Positions 8,730-17,199 of a DNA stretch of 64,000 nt are shown here, one piece after another. The DNA lies in contig NZ_JAHUXH010000002.1 of assembly GCF_019219825.1 (NCBI RefSeq), positions 496,001 to 560,000 of the forward strand, read 5' to 3'. The stretch's first letter is position 1. The number at the start of each line of letters is the position of its first letter. The stretch is from Streptomyces sp. TRM70350. GTDB lineage: Bacteria > Actinomycetota > Actinomycetes > Streptomycetales > Streptomycetaceae. Position numbers and translations under genes: made by a program. Under the pieces are notes generated by a model. It made no database searches and had not been told where the DNA came from. It saw nothing but the letters and a program-made list of their open reading frames with translations.

Positions 8730-9794
8730 ATGGGGAACGGCATGAGGGGCAAGGGACGGGTCACGATCCGGGAGGTCGCGGAGCGGGCGGGCGTGTCGAT
8801 GGCCACGGCGTCGCGTGCGCTCAGCGGCAGTCATCCGGTGCCCGCCGCGACCCGGGCCCGCGTGCTGCGTGCCGCGCGTGACCTCGACTACGTCGCGAAC
8901 GCGCATGCGCGGGCACTGGTGGGTGGCGGCCGGAAGATGGCCGCGGTCGTGGTCCGCCAGGTCACCAGCCCGTTCTACGCCCAGGTCGCCGAGGGAGTGG
9001 AGGCGGAGGCCGCCGACCGGGGCTGGCTCTGCGTGGTCGGCGCGACCGGTGGGGACGCGCAGCGCGAGATGGAGTTCGTGCAGTTGATGCGGGAGGAGGG
9101 GGCGCGGCTGGTGATCCTGGTCGGCGGGGTGGTGGAGGACGACGCCTATCGCGAGCGGGTCGCGCACTACGCGCATGCGCTGGACTCCTCGGGGGCGCGG
9201 CTGGTGCTGTGCGGGCGGCCCGCGCCGGATCCCGACATCCCGGCGCTCGTCGTGGAGTTCGACAACGAGGCGGGGGCCCGGGCGGTCACCGGGCATCTGT
9301 TGTCCGCCGGTCATCGCAGGATCGCCTTTCTCGGGGGACTGCCCGGCAACACGGCGCTGGATGCCCGTGTGGCGGGGTATCGGGCCGCGCTGGCCGAGCA
9401 TGGGCTGCCGCCGGAGTCGGCGTATGTCGTGGACTGTGGGCTGGGGCGGGCTGCGGGGTTGCGGGCGATGAGTGCACTACTGGAGAGGACGCGGGAGTTC
9501 ACCGCGGTGTTCGCCGGGGACGACATGGTGGCGGCGGGGGTGTTGCGGGCTGTTGCGGAGGCGGGGCTCACGGTGCCGGACGACATCTCCGTGGTCGGCT
9601 ACAACGACATTCCGCTGGCCGAGGACTTCAATCCGCCGTTGACGACTGTGCGGACTCCGGCGGAGGAGCTGGGGCGGGCTGCTGTGCGGATTGCTCTGCG
9701 GGATCCCGACAGTGCGGGTGGGCGTCGACATCTGCTCGGTACTCATATCGTCGTGCGCCGTAGTGTCTGTTCGCCGTCGCGGTCTTGCGGGTGA
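8730..9794 (+). CDS. LacI-family transcriptional regulator
   Basis: A 354-residue repressor. Residues about 8-60 form the LacI DNA-binding head (VTIREVAERAGVSMATASRA, hinge around YVANAHARALVGG). The rest is a periplasmic-binding-protein-like effector domain with VVRQVTSPFYAQVAEGVE, AFLGGLPGNTALDAR and VVGYNDIPLAEDFNPPLTTV. It lies 31 bp behind the binding-protein gene in the same direction and probably controls this operon through the palindromes at 5068-5081 and 5158-5167. ATG at 8730 is used; ATG at 8742 is also possible. Confidence 0.92.
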   Translation: MGNGMRGKGRVTIREVAERAGVSMATASRALSGSHPVPAATRARVLRAARDLDYVANAHARALVGGGRKMAAVVVRQVTSPFYAQVAEGVEAEAADRGWLCVVGATGGDAQREMEFVQLMREEGARLVILVGGVVEDDAYRERVAHYAHALDSSGARLVLCGRPAPDPDIPALVVEFDNEAGARAVTGHLLSAGHRRIAFLGGLPGNTALDARVAGYRAALAEHGLPPESAYVVDCGLGRAAGLRAMSALLERTREFTAVFAGDDMVAAGVLRAVAEAGLTVPDDISVVGYNDIPLAEDFNPPLTTVRTPAEELGRAAVRIALRDPDSAGGRRHLLGTHIVVRRSVCSPSRSCG

Positions 9795-9796
9795 TC

Positions 9797-9850
9797 GGTG
9801 GCTGGTCGCGCCCACGCGGCGGAGCCGCATATCGATACAGCCCGCGCCCC
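9797..9850 (-). repeat. Dispersed Streptomyces intergenic hairpin repeat, copy B (inverted)
   Basis: The reverse complement of this block matches 2772-2826 except for one missing G and two substitutions. It carries the same GCGGC-TCC-GCCGC hairpin. It lies between the LacI gene and the DUF2264 gene. Together the two copies are inverted around a 7-kb segment. Confidence 0.8.
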
Positions 9851-9892
9851 TGAGGGGGGCTTTCCATCGCCCCCGATTCACCAAGGACCCGC

Positions 9893-11779
9893 ATGACCTC
9901 AGATGCCCACCTCTCGCCCGTCACCGGGTGGACCCGTGCCCACTGGGAGGCGATGGCCGACCGGTTGCTTGACGGGTTGCTGCCCTACGCCTCGCCCAAG
10001 TTCGCCCAGTACCGGCTGCCCGGGCCCGCCAGCCACTCCGGGGCCTGGTCCGACGCTCTGGAGGGGTACGCACGGTCCTTCCTGCTCGCCGCCTTCCGTA
10101 TCGCGGGCTCGGGTGGGCGCATCGGGCCGGAGCTGGTCGAGCGGTACGCCGCCGGGCTCGCCGCCGGTACCGATCCGCACGGCGACGAGCGCTGGCCGCC
10201 CGTCACCGACCGCGCCCAGCCGATGGTCGAGGCCGCGTCCGTCGCCATCGCGCTGCACGAGTCCCGCCCCTGGCTGTGGGACCACCTCGACGACCGCGTA
10301 CGCGAACAGGTCACCGACTGGCTCGGCGGATTCGTCGGTGCCCGTGCCAACGACTCCAACTGGCGCCTGTTCCAGGTCATCACCGAGGAGTTCCTCGCCT
10401 CGGTCGGCGCCCCGCACAGCCGCGCCGAGATCGACGCCGGGCTCGCGCGGCTGGACGACTGGTACCGGGGCGACGGCTGGTACACCGACGGGGACGGCCG
10501 GAAGTTCGACTACTACAACGCCTGGGCGCTGCACCTGTATCCGGTCCTGTGGGCGCGGATCGCCGGGCCACGGGCAGACGCCCCCCGCGTGGACAAGTAC
10601 CGCTCGCGACTGCGTACCTTCCTCGCCGTCCACCAGCACTTCTTCGGGTCCGACGGCGCCCCCGTCCATCAGGGCCGCTCCCTGACCTACCGCTTCGCGA
10701 CCACCGCCCCGCTGTGGGCGGGCGCCCTCGCCGACGCCACCCCGCTGCCACCCGGCCGCACCCGCCGCCTCGCCTCGGGTGCCCTGAAGCACTTCGCCGA
10801 GCGAGGTGTCCCCGACGAGCGAGGCCTGCTCACCCTCGGCTGGTACCGGCCCTTCCTCGGGGTGACCCAGCGCTACTCGGGCCCCGCCTCCCCCTACTGG
10901 GCGAGCAAGGCCTTCCTCGGTCTGCTCCTGCCCGCCGACCATCCGGTGTGGACGGCGCCCGAAGAGCCCGCCAGCGTGGATACCGCGGACGTCCGGCTTC
11001 CGCTGCCCGCCCCGGGCTGGCTGCTGCACTCCACCGCCGCCGACGGGATCGTACGGCTCGTCAACCACGGCAGCGACCGGCTCCCGCCGCCGCCCGCGAC
11101 CGACGAGGACAGCCCCCACTACGCCAAGTTCGCCTACGCCAGCGCCGCCGCGCCCGAAACGCCCGGGCCGGGGCCCGACAACCACATCGCGCTGCTCGCC
11201 CCCGACGGCACCCCGTCTGCCCGCGGCCGTATCCACCCGCTCGGCGTCGAGGGCCGCCGCGCCGCCTCCTGGCACAGTGCGGGGCAGGGGCGGCGCATCG
11301 AGACGGTGAGTGTGGTGCACGGGCCGTTCGAGGTGCGGGTGCACAGGTTCGATCCGTGCGCCGACTCGCCGGTACGGGAGGGCGGCTGGGCGGTCGCCGA
11401 CGATGCCGTGCCGCCCACCGCTCACACCGGCCCCCGCTGGGCGCTGGCCCGCCGTGCCGACGGGCTGACCAGCACGATCGTCGGCCTGCACGGCTGGGGC
11501 GATACCGACGGCAGGGTTGCCCATGCCGTCGGCACCAACGCCGTCGGCCACCACTCGGCGACGCCCTGCCTCCAACGGGACGCGGGCGCCCGCCTGCTGG
11601 TCACCCTGGTGGTGCTCAGCGCCGACCCGGACCTGGACCCCGTGACCGTGACCTCGGGCACGCGGGCGACCGTCGACGCCGACGGCACCGTGGAGATCCG
11701 CTTCCCGGACGGCACCCGCGAGCGGATCAGCGGTCCGCCGGTGTCACCGCCGTCTGCAGCGCCCGGAGGAACGAGTTGA
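9893..11779 (+). CDS. DUF2264 family protein, probable glycan-active enzyme
   Basis: A 628-residue cytoplasmic protein. The first 390 residues look like an (alpha/alpha)-barrel: WTRAHWEAMADRLLDGLLPY, ESRPWLWDHLDDRVREQVTD, DSNWRLFQVITEEFLAS, DGWYTDGDGRKFDYYNAWALH, SKAFLGLLLPADHP. The remainder is a beta-sandwich-like tail. This arrangement is typical of DUF2264; relatives have been placed among beta-glucuronidase-type glycoside hydrolases, which I have not verified. Being next to the sugar importer and its regulator, it probably processes the imported oligosaccharide. No signal peptide. The ATG follows AAGGAC. Its last 53 bp overlap the convergent cobC gene. Confidence 0.8.
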   Translation: MTSDAHLSPVTGWTRAHWEAMADRLLDGLLPYASPKFAQYRLPGPASHSGAWSDALEGYARSFLLAAFRIAGSGGRIGPELVERYAAGLAAGTDPHGDERWPPVTDRAQPMVEAASVAIALHESRPWLWDHLDDRVREQVTDWLGGFVGARANDSNWRLFQVITEEFLASVGAPHSRAEIDAGLARLDDWYRGDGWYTDGDGRKFDYYNAWALHLYPVLWARIAGPRADAPRVDKYRSRLRTFLAVHQHFFGSDGAPVHQGRSLTYRFATTAPLWAGALADATPLPPGRTRRLASGALKHFAERGVPDERGLLTLGWYRPFLGVTQRYSGPASPYWASKAFLGLLLPADHPVWTAPEEPASVDTADVRLPLPAPGWLLHSTAADGIVRLVNHGSDRLPPPPATDEDSPHYAKFAYASAAAPETPGPGPDNHIALLAPDGTPSARGRIHPLGVEGRRAASWHSAGQGRRIETVSVVHGPFEVRVHRFDPCADSPVREGGWAVADDAVPPTAHTGPRWALARRADGLTSTIVGLHGWGDTDGRVAHAVGTNAVGHHSATPCLQRDAGARLLVTLVVLSADPDLDPVTVTSGTRATVDADGTVEIRFPDGTRERISGPPVSPPSAAPGGTS

Positions 11780-12782
11780 CCGCCGCCCGGTCCCGCACCG
11801 CCAGCCGCAGCCACTCCTCGTCCAGCCCGGGGAAGGTGTCCCCGCGCCGGACCGCGAACCCCAGCTCGCGCAGTCGCCCGCGGACGGCGGCGGCTCGGGG
11901 CAGCCGTACGAGGACGAAGGGGCCCTCGGCCGGTGCCACGACCCGCAGCCCGGCGATCCGCGACAGCCCGGCCACCAGATGGGCCCGGTCGGCGGCGACG
12001 CGGTGGGCGGCGTGGGCCGCCTCCGCCAGGGCCCGTGGCCCCACGCAGGCCTCGGCGGCGGCCAGCGCGGGTGTGGAGACCGGCCACAGCGGCTGAGCGC
12101 GTTCGAGGTCCGCGATCGTCTCCGGGGACGCGAGGACGTACCCGATGCGCAGCCCGGCCAGGCCCCACGTCTTCGTCAGGCTGCGCAGCACGACCAGCCC
12201 GGGGATGTCCGTCCGCCCCGCCAGCGCCTCCCGCTCGCCCGGCACCGCGTCCATGAACGCCTCGTCCACGACCAACGTCCGCCCGGGGCGGGCGAGCCGG
12301 GCGATGGCGGCGGCCGGGTGCAGTACCGAGGTCGGGTTGGTCGGGTTGCCGATCACCACCAGGTCGGCGTCCTCGGGAACGGCCGCCGGATCCAGCCGGA
12401 AGCCGTCCTCCTCGCGCAGCAGCACCCGGTCGACGGTGTGCCCCGCGTCCCGCAGCGCGGCCTCCGGCTCGGTGAACTGGGGGTGGACGACGACGGGTTG
12501 CCGTACCTTCAGCGCTCGCGCCAGCAGCACGAACGCCTCGGCTGCGCCCGCCGTCAGCAGCACCCGCTCCACGCCGACCCCGTGCCGGGCGGCCACCGCG
12601 GCCCGCGCGCGCCGCCCGTCCGGATACGCGGCGAGCCCGCCCAGCGAGTCCGCGATCACCTCCCGCAGCCAGGCCGGGGGCGTGTCCGCGCGGACGTTCA
12701 CGGCGAGGTCGACCAGGGCCGCGCCGTCGTCGCGGACCTCGGCGTCGCCGTGATGCCGCAGGTCGTGCCCGTCAGTGGGCAT
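11727..12782 (-). CDS. cobC: Rv2231c-type PLP-dependent protein CobC (threonine-phosphate decarboxylase-like)
   Basis: A 351-residue class I/II aminotransferase-fold protein. Visible are the cofactor region NPTNPTSVLHP, the aspartate strand TLVVDEAFMDAVPGE and the lysine loop RSLTKTWGLAGLRIGY. In the cobalamin pathway this family is assigned to making (R)-1-aminopropan-2-ol phosphate or to the linked CobC step. It is the last gene of the cobM-to-cobC run and overlaps cbiX by 11 bp. Its 3' end runs 53 bp into the DUF2264 gene on the other strand, leaving no room for a separate terminator. Confidence 0.88.
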   Translation of the reverse strand: MPTDGHDLRHHGDAEVRDDGAALVDLAVNVRADTPPAWLREVIADSLGGLAAYPDGRRARAAVAARHGVGVERVLLTAGAAEAFVLLARALKVRQPVVVHPQFTEPEAALRDAGHTVDRVLLREEDGFRLDPAAVPEDADLVVIGNPTNPTSVLHPAAAIARLARPGRTLVVDEAFMDAVPGEREALAGRTDIPGLVVLRSLTKTWGLAGLRIGYVLASPETIADLERAQPLWPVSTPALAAAEACVGPRALAEAAHAAHRVAADRAHLVAGLSRIAGLRVVAPAEGPFVLVRLPRAAAVRGRLRELGFAVRRGDTFPGLDEEWLRLAVRDRAAVNSFLRALQTAVTPADR

Positions 12783-13713
12783 GGGAGTGGGTGCCGTGGT
12801 GGTGATGGTGGTGCCCGTGCCCGTGCCCGTGGTGGTGGCCGTCGTCGTCGGGGTGGTAGTGCGGCTGCTGCGGCTGGCCCACCTTGTCCTCGAAGCCGGG
12901 CAGCGCGATGCGGTACACGCACGAGTCGCAGTTCATCCGCAGATCGCCCTGCACGGCCTCCTGGTACCGCTCCATCACCAGATCGAGCAGCTCCGGCTCC
13001 GGACCGATGACGTCCGCCGAGCGCACCTCGACCTCCGGATGCGCCGCCGCCCAGCCCTCGGTCTGCATCCGCACCCGGTCCGGCAGGATGCCGGTGAAGA
13101 GGAAGTAGGGCAGCACGACGACCCGGCGCGCCCCCAGCCGCACACACCGGTCCAGCCCGCTCGGCACGTCCGGCGCCGCCAGCGACACGAACGCCGTCTC
13201 CACTCCGGCGTACCCGCGCCCCTCCCACAGCAGCCGGGCCGCCTTGTGCACCTCGGCGTTGGCGTCGGGGTCGGTGGACCCACGTCCGACCAGCAGCACG
13301 GTCACATCGGAACGGTCCCCGGGCGTACGCCCCTCGGTGCCCAGCGCCTCGTCCAGCCGCCGCTCCAGCACGGACAGCAGCGCCGGATGCGGGCCCAGCG
13401 GACGGCCGTAGCGGTACGAGATCCCGGGGTGCCGTTCCTTCTCGCGGGCCAGCGCGGCCGGGATGTCGCCCTTGGCGTGCCCGGCGGACACCAGCATCAG
13501 CGGTACGGCGGCGAAGCGGCGCACGCCCCGCTCCACCAGCTCGGTGACGGCGTCGCCCAGCGGCGGCGGGGACAGCTCGATGAAGCCGCCCGCGACGGGC
13601 AGGTCGGGGTGGCGGCGCCCCAGCTCCCGTACGAAGTCGCGGAACGCCTCGGCTCCGGCGTCGTCCCGGGTGCCGTGGCCGGCGATGAGCAGGGCGGGCG
13701 GCGGGGTGGTCAC
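12772..13713 (-). CDS. cbiX: Sirohydrochlorin cobaltochelatase-like protein (CbiX) with histidine-rich tail
   Basis: A 313-residue protein with two CbiX-like halves: the N-terminal LLIAGHGTRDDAGAEAFRDF (chelatase histidine about H13) and a second half from VTVLLVGRGSTDPDANAEV. The family inserts cobalt (or iron) into sirohydrochlorin. Near the C-terminus MNCDSCVYR provides two cysteines. The last 30 residues hold more than a dozen histidines in HGH/HHH clusters, a probable metal-storing tail. GTG start at 13713, overlapping cobH by 4 bp. Confidence 0.88.
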   Translation of the reverse strand: MTTPPPALLIAGHGTRDDAGAEAFRDFVRELGRRHPDLPVAGGFIELSPPPLGDAVTELVERGVRRFAAVPLMLVSAGHAKGDIPAALAREKERHPGISYRYGRPLGPHPALLSVLERRLDEALGTEGRTPGDRSDVTVLLVGRGSTDPDANAEVHKAARLLWEGRGYAGVETAFVSLAAPDVPSGLDRCVRLGARRVVVLPYFLFTGILPDRVRMQTEGWAAAHPEVEVRSADVIGPEPELLDLVMERYQEAVQGDLRMNCDSCVYRIALPGFEDKVGQPQQPHYHPDDDGHHHGHGHGHHHHHHGTHSHAH

Positions 13714-14297
13714 GGTTTCTCCTCGTACGACGTGGGGTGGTACAGCAGGGCGTTGAGCGCGGCCGCGGCGACCGCCGAACCGCCCTTCTCGGACACGTTG
13801 CTCACGGCGGGCAGTCCGCTCTCCCGCAGGGCCGCCTTGGACTCGGCCGCACCGACGAAACCGACGGGCAGCCCGATCACCAACGCGGGGTCGGCGTCCA
13901 GGGTCAGCAGTTCCTCCAGCGCGGTCGGGGCACAGCCGATCACCCAGATCGCGCCGGGGCCGACGTCGTCGTACGCCAGCCGCACGGCGTGCGCCGAACG
14001 CGTCAGCCCCGGCCCGGACCGGGCGTCCTTCAGTCGGCAGACGGTGTCGCGCCGGGTGATCCCGGCGGCGACCATCTCGACGTCCACGACGACGGGGGCG
14101 CCGGAGTGCAGCGCCCGGTACGCCCCGCCCAGGTCTTCCTCGTCCATGACGAGGTCGGTCGCGTAGTCGAGGTCGGCGGCGGAGTGGATCACCCGCTCCA
14201 CCACCGCCCGCGTGAGCGGCGGGAAGTGCGAGGTGTCCAGTCGGGCGCGCAGCCGCCGGAACGACTCCCGCTCGATCGGGTGGACCACACGGTTCAC
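13710..14297 (-). CDS. cobH: Precorrin-8X methylmutase
   Basis: A 195-residue enzyme that moves the C-11 methyl group to C-12, giving hydrogenobyrinate (or its cobalt form). Signatures are HPIERESFRRLRARLD, VIHSAADLDYATDL, a D-x-x-M-V-A-A-G-I-T-R-R segment and VIGLPVGFVGAAESKAALR. The catalytic histidine is probably in RVIHSAADL. GTG at 14297 overlaps cobJ by 4 bp. The length is slightly short of the usual 205-210 but complete. Confidence 0.93.
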   Translation of the reverse strand: MNRVVHPIERESFRRLRARLDTSHFPPLTRAVVERVIHSAADLDYATDLVMDEEDLGGAYRALHSGAPVVVDVEMVAAGITRRDTVCRLKDARSGPGLTRSAHAVRLAYDDVGPGAIWVIGCAPTALEELLTLDADPALVIGLPVGFVGAAESKAALRESGLPAVSNVSEKGGSAVAAAALNALLYHPTSYEEKP

Positions 14298-15967
14298 CGG
14301 GCCTCCTCCTGCTGCCAGCGGTAGCCGCGCGGTGTCACCATGCGTCCCGCGACCTCCCGGGTGGCCGTGTTGCCCACGGTCACGACGGTCATCATGTCGA
14401 CCGTCGCCGGGTCGAGCGCGGCCAGGGTCGTCAGCCTGCTGGACTCGTCCGGCCGGGAGGCGTTCCGCACGACGCCGACGGGCGTCGTCGGCGCGCGGTG
14501 CTCGGCGAGGATCGCCAGCGCCTTGGGCAGCTGCCAGTCGCGGCCCCGGCTGCGCGGGTTGTAGAACGTCACGACGATGTCCGCCTCGGCCGCCGCCCGC
14601 ACCCGCCGCTCGATGACCTCCCACGGCGTGTGCAGGTCGGACAGGCTGATCGACACGTGGTCGTGCCCGAGCGGCGCCCCGAGGATCGCACCGGCCGCGA
14701 GCGCGGCGGTGACCCCGGGGACGCCGACCACGTCGATGTCGTCGGAGGCCTCGGCCAGGGCCGGGGACGCCATGGCGTACACGCCCGCGTCGCCGCTGCC
14801 GATCAGCGCGACGGCGTGCCCCTTGCGCGCCTCCTCGACCGCCGTCCGCGCCCGCTCCTCCTCGGCGCCCAGCCCGGACTGACGGATCCGGGTGCCGGGG
14901 CGCAGCAGATCGCGGATCTGGACGACGTACTGGTCGAGCCCGACGAGCACCGATGCGCGGCGCAGCTCCGCCTTGGCACGCGGGGTGAGCAGATCGCGGG
15001 CGCCGGGCCCGAGGCCGACCACCGCGAGCCGGCCGCGCGCGGGGCGCCGTACGACCGCGCAGGTCGCCATCGCCGACTTCCGCTTGGGCACGAGGAGTTC
15101 ACCACCGCCGATGAGCGCCGACGCCTCCGCGACGGACGGGGTGCCGACGGCGGCGAGGGGCGCGTCGGAGGGGTTGGGGACCTCCACCGCCGCCAACCGC
15201 TCGGCGGAGTGGGTCACCAGCGGCACGCCGAGGCGTTCGGCGGCGGCGACGATCCCGGGTTCCCCGGCCTTGGCGTCGACGGTGGCGAGTTCGGCGATGC
15301 TGCGAGGGGACAGGCCCGCCTCCCGCACGGTGCCCTCGATCAGCGCGAGCACCTCGCCGGCGGGGGCGCCCTTGGACGCGCCGACGCCCACGACGAGGGA
15401 CGGCGGGCGCAGGACGACCTCGTGTGCCGCGGGCTCCACGGCACGGTCGGTGACGCGGATGGCGTACGAGCCGTCCGCCGCGACCGGCAGCGCGGGCAGC
15501 GGCCACGCCGACTCGGCGCGCAGGGCGACCGGTTCGCCGTCCAGCAGCGCCCGGGACACCGCGGCCACGTCACCCTCCACGGGCAGGCCCAGCGTGTCCA
15601 GGCCCGCCAGCCCGACGGAGTCCGTCGCCGTCGTCACCACCGGCTCGGCGCCCAGCAACTCGCCCACCTCCCGGGCGAGTTCGTTGGCGCCGCCGCCGTG
15701 CCCGCCCACGAGGGACACCGCGAACCGGCCCCCCTCGTCGACGCACACCACCCCGGGATCGGACGCCTTGTCGCCCAGCAGCGGAGCGACGAGCCGCACC
15801 ACGGCCCCCGTGGCCAGAAAGCACACCAGCTGCTCGCACTCCCCGAACGCGGCCCGCACGGCGTCCCCCACGGGACCCCCGTACACCCGCGTCCGCTCCG
15901 GCCACGCCGCGGCCAGCCGGTCCCGCGCCGCCGCTCCCGCCGCCGTGGCGGAGATGAGGCCGATCAC
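14294..15967 (-). CDS. cobJ: Bifunctional CbiG / precorrin-3B C17-methyltransferase (CobJ)
   Basis: A 557-residue fusion. Residues 1 to about 310 are CbiG: N-domain FLATGAVVRLVAPLLGDKAS and VSLVGGHGGGANELA, C-domain VGVGASKGAPAGEVLALIEG. CbiG opens the lactone ring of cobalt-precorrin-5A in the anaerobic route. Residues about 315-557 are CobJ/CbiH with the SAM methyltransferase motifs VVGLGPGARDLLTPRA, ALIGSGDAGVYAM, VVGVPGVTAALAAGAILGAP and HDHVSISLSDLHTPW. Fusion of these two functions is known in actinobacteria. GTG start overlaps the cobL stop. Confidence 0.92.
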   Translation of the reverse strand: MIGLISATAAGAAARDRLAAAWPERTRVYGGPVGDAVRAAFGECEQLVCFLATGAVVRLVAPLLGDKASDPGVVCVDEGGRFAVSLVGGHGGGANELAREVGELLGAEPVVTTATDSVGLAGLDTLGLPVEGDVAAVSRALLDGEPVALRAESAWPLPALPVAADGSYAIRVTDRAVEPAAHEVVLRPPSLVVGVGASKGAPAGEVLALIEGTVREAGLSPRSIAELATVDAKAGEPGIVAAAERLGVPLVTHSAERLAAVEVPNPSDAPLAAVGTPSVAEASALIGGGELLVPKRKSAMATCAVVRRPARGRLAVVGLGPGARDLLTPRAKAELRRASVLVGLDQYVVQIRDLLRPGTRIRQSGLGAEEERARTAVEEARKGHAVALIGSGDAGVYAMASPALAEASDDIDVVGVPGVTAALAAGAILGAPLGHDHVSISLSDLHTPWEVIERRVRAAAEADIVVTFYNPRSRGRDWQLPKALAILAEHRAPTTPVGVVRNASRPDESSRLTTLAALDPATVDMMTVVTVGNTATREVAGRMVTPRGYRWQQEEAR

Positions 15968-17199
15968 TGAGTGTCTCCTTCACTACCAGCCGGAGGCCGG
16001 ACGCCCCACAGCAGAAAAACAGGGTTGGTGGCCGCCAGCCGGGTCACTTCCCCCGGCAGCGGCGCGAGCCGCGACGACTGCAACAGCACCCCGTCACACT
16101 CGAACCCGGCCCCCGCGAGCGCCTCACGCACGCCGGGCACCCGGTCCAGCGCGGCCAGGGCGACGACGACCGTCCGCCGTGCCCGCCGCGCGCACGCGGC
16201 GACGACGGCGGGCAGCTCACGCCCCCCGCCCCCGACGAACACCGCGTCGGGATCGTCCAGCCCGGCCAGCGCCTCGGGCGCCTCACCGTGCACCACCGTC
16301 ACGTCGACGCCGTGCGCCCCGGCATTGGCCCGGATCCGCTCCACGCCGTCCGCCGCCTTCTCCACGGCGACGACCGCGGCGCCCAGCCGCGCGCACTCGA
16401 CGGCCACCGACCCGGACCCCGCCCCGACATCCCAGACCAGGTCACCGAGGCGCGGTCCGAGCCGGGCCAGGGCCAGCGCGCGGACCTCGAACTTGGTGAT
16501 CATCGAGTCCCGGTGCGTGAACGCGCCCTCGTCCAGCGCCCACCCGGCGGGCCCCTCGGCAGGGCCCGCGACGGTCCGCACGGCACCGAGCGCCCGCCGC
16601 TCGTCCAGGCACAGCACGACACTCACCGCCGCTTCCCAGTCCCGGGCCGACGCCTCGGCGGGCGTCACCCGCTCCACCCGTTCCCGCGCCGGATCACCCA
16701 GCGCGGAGGCCACCACGAGAACGCGCTCACTGCCCGCCAGCGCCGCCCCCAGCTCCGCCGGACCGGACCCCGGCCCGGTCAGCACGGCGACCTTCGGCCG
16801 CGCCCGGCACACGTTCACCGCCGTCCGCAGCTCACGCCCGTGCGCGCTGACCACCACCGCGTCGTCCCAGGGCAGCCCGACACGCGCGAACGCGGCGGCC
16901 ACGGACGAGACACCCGCCCGGACGTCCAGCCGCCGCGCCCCGAACCGCTCGGCGAGCGCCCGCACGATCCCGAAGAACCCGGGGTCCCCCGATGCCAGCA
17001 CCACGACCGGCCGGTCCTTCTCGACGTACTCCGCGATGGCGTCCAGGGCGGGCGCCAGCGGCCCGAGCACGATCCGCTCGGCCGCCCGAGGCAGCCGCAC
17101 CGCCTCCAGATGGCGCCGCCCGCCGACGACGAGTTCCGCGCCGGCGGCCACATCGTCCGGCAACGGCGCCCCCGCCCCCGTACCGACGACCCTGATCAT
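15964..17199 (-). CDS. cobL: Precorrin-6Y C5,15-methyltransferase (decarboxylating)
   Basis: A 411-residue CbiE-CbiT fusion. The CbiE half (1 to about 200) methylates C-5: LVVGGRRHLEAVRLP, VVVLASGDPGFFGIVRALAE, VSSVAAAFARVGLPWDDA. The CbiT half (about 210-400) methylates C-15 and removes the acetate carboxyl; it has the class I SAM motif DVGAGSGSVAVECARLG after SMITKFEVRALALARL. The ATG at 17199 overlaps the cobM stop by 3 bp. Confidence 0.94.
   Translation of the reverse strand: MIRVVGTGAGAPLPDDVAAGAELVVGGRRHLEAVRLPRAAERIVLGPLAPALDAIAEYVEKDRPVVVLASGDPGFFGIVRALAERFGARRLDVRAGVSSVAAAFARVGLPWDDAVVVSAHGRELRTAVNVCRARPKVAVLTGPGSGPAELGAALAGSERVLVVASALGDPARERVERVTPAEASARDWEAAVSVVLCLDERRALGAVRTVAGPAEGPAGWALDEGAFTHRDSMITKFEVRALALARLGPRLGDLVWDVGAGSGSVAVECARLGAAVVAVEKAADGVERIRANAGAHGVDVTVVHGEAPEALAGLDDPDAVFVGGGGRELPAVVAACARRARRTVVVALAALDRVPGVREALAGAGFECDGVLLQSSRLAPLPGEVTRLAATNPVFLLWGVRPPAGSEGDTQ

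Noticed and set aside
12775..14166. Long plus-strand open frame opposite cbiX and cobH
   Set aside because: It is the antisense of genes with clear family motifs; its composition is not protein-like.
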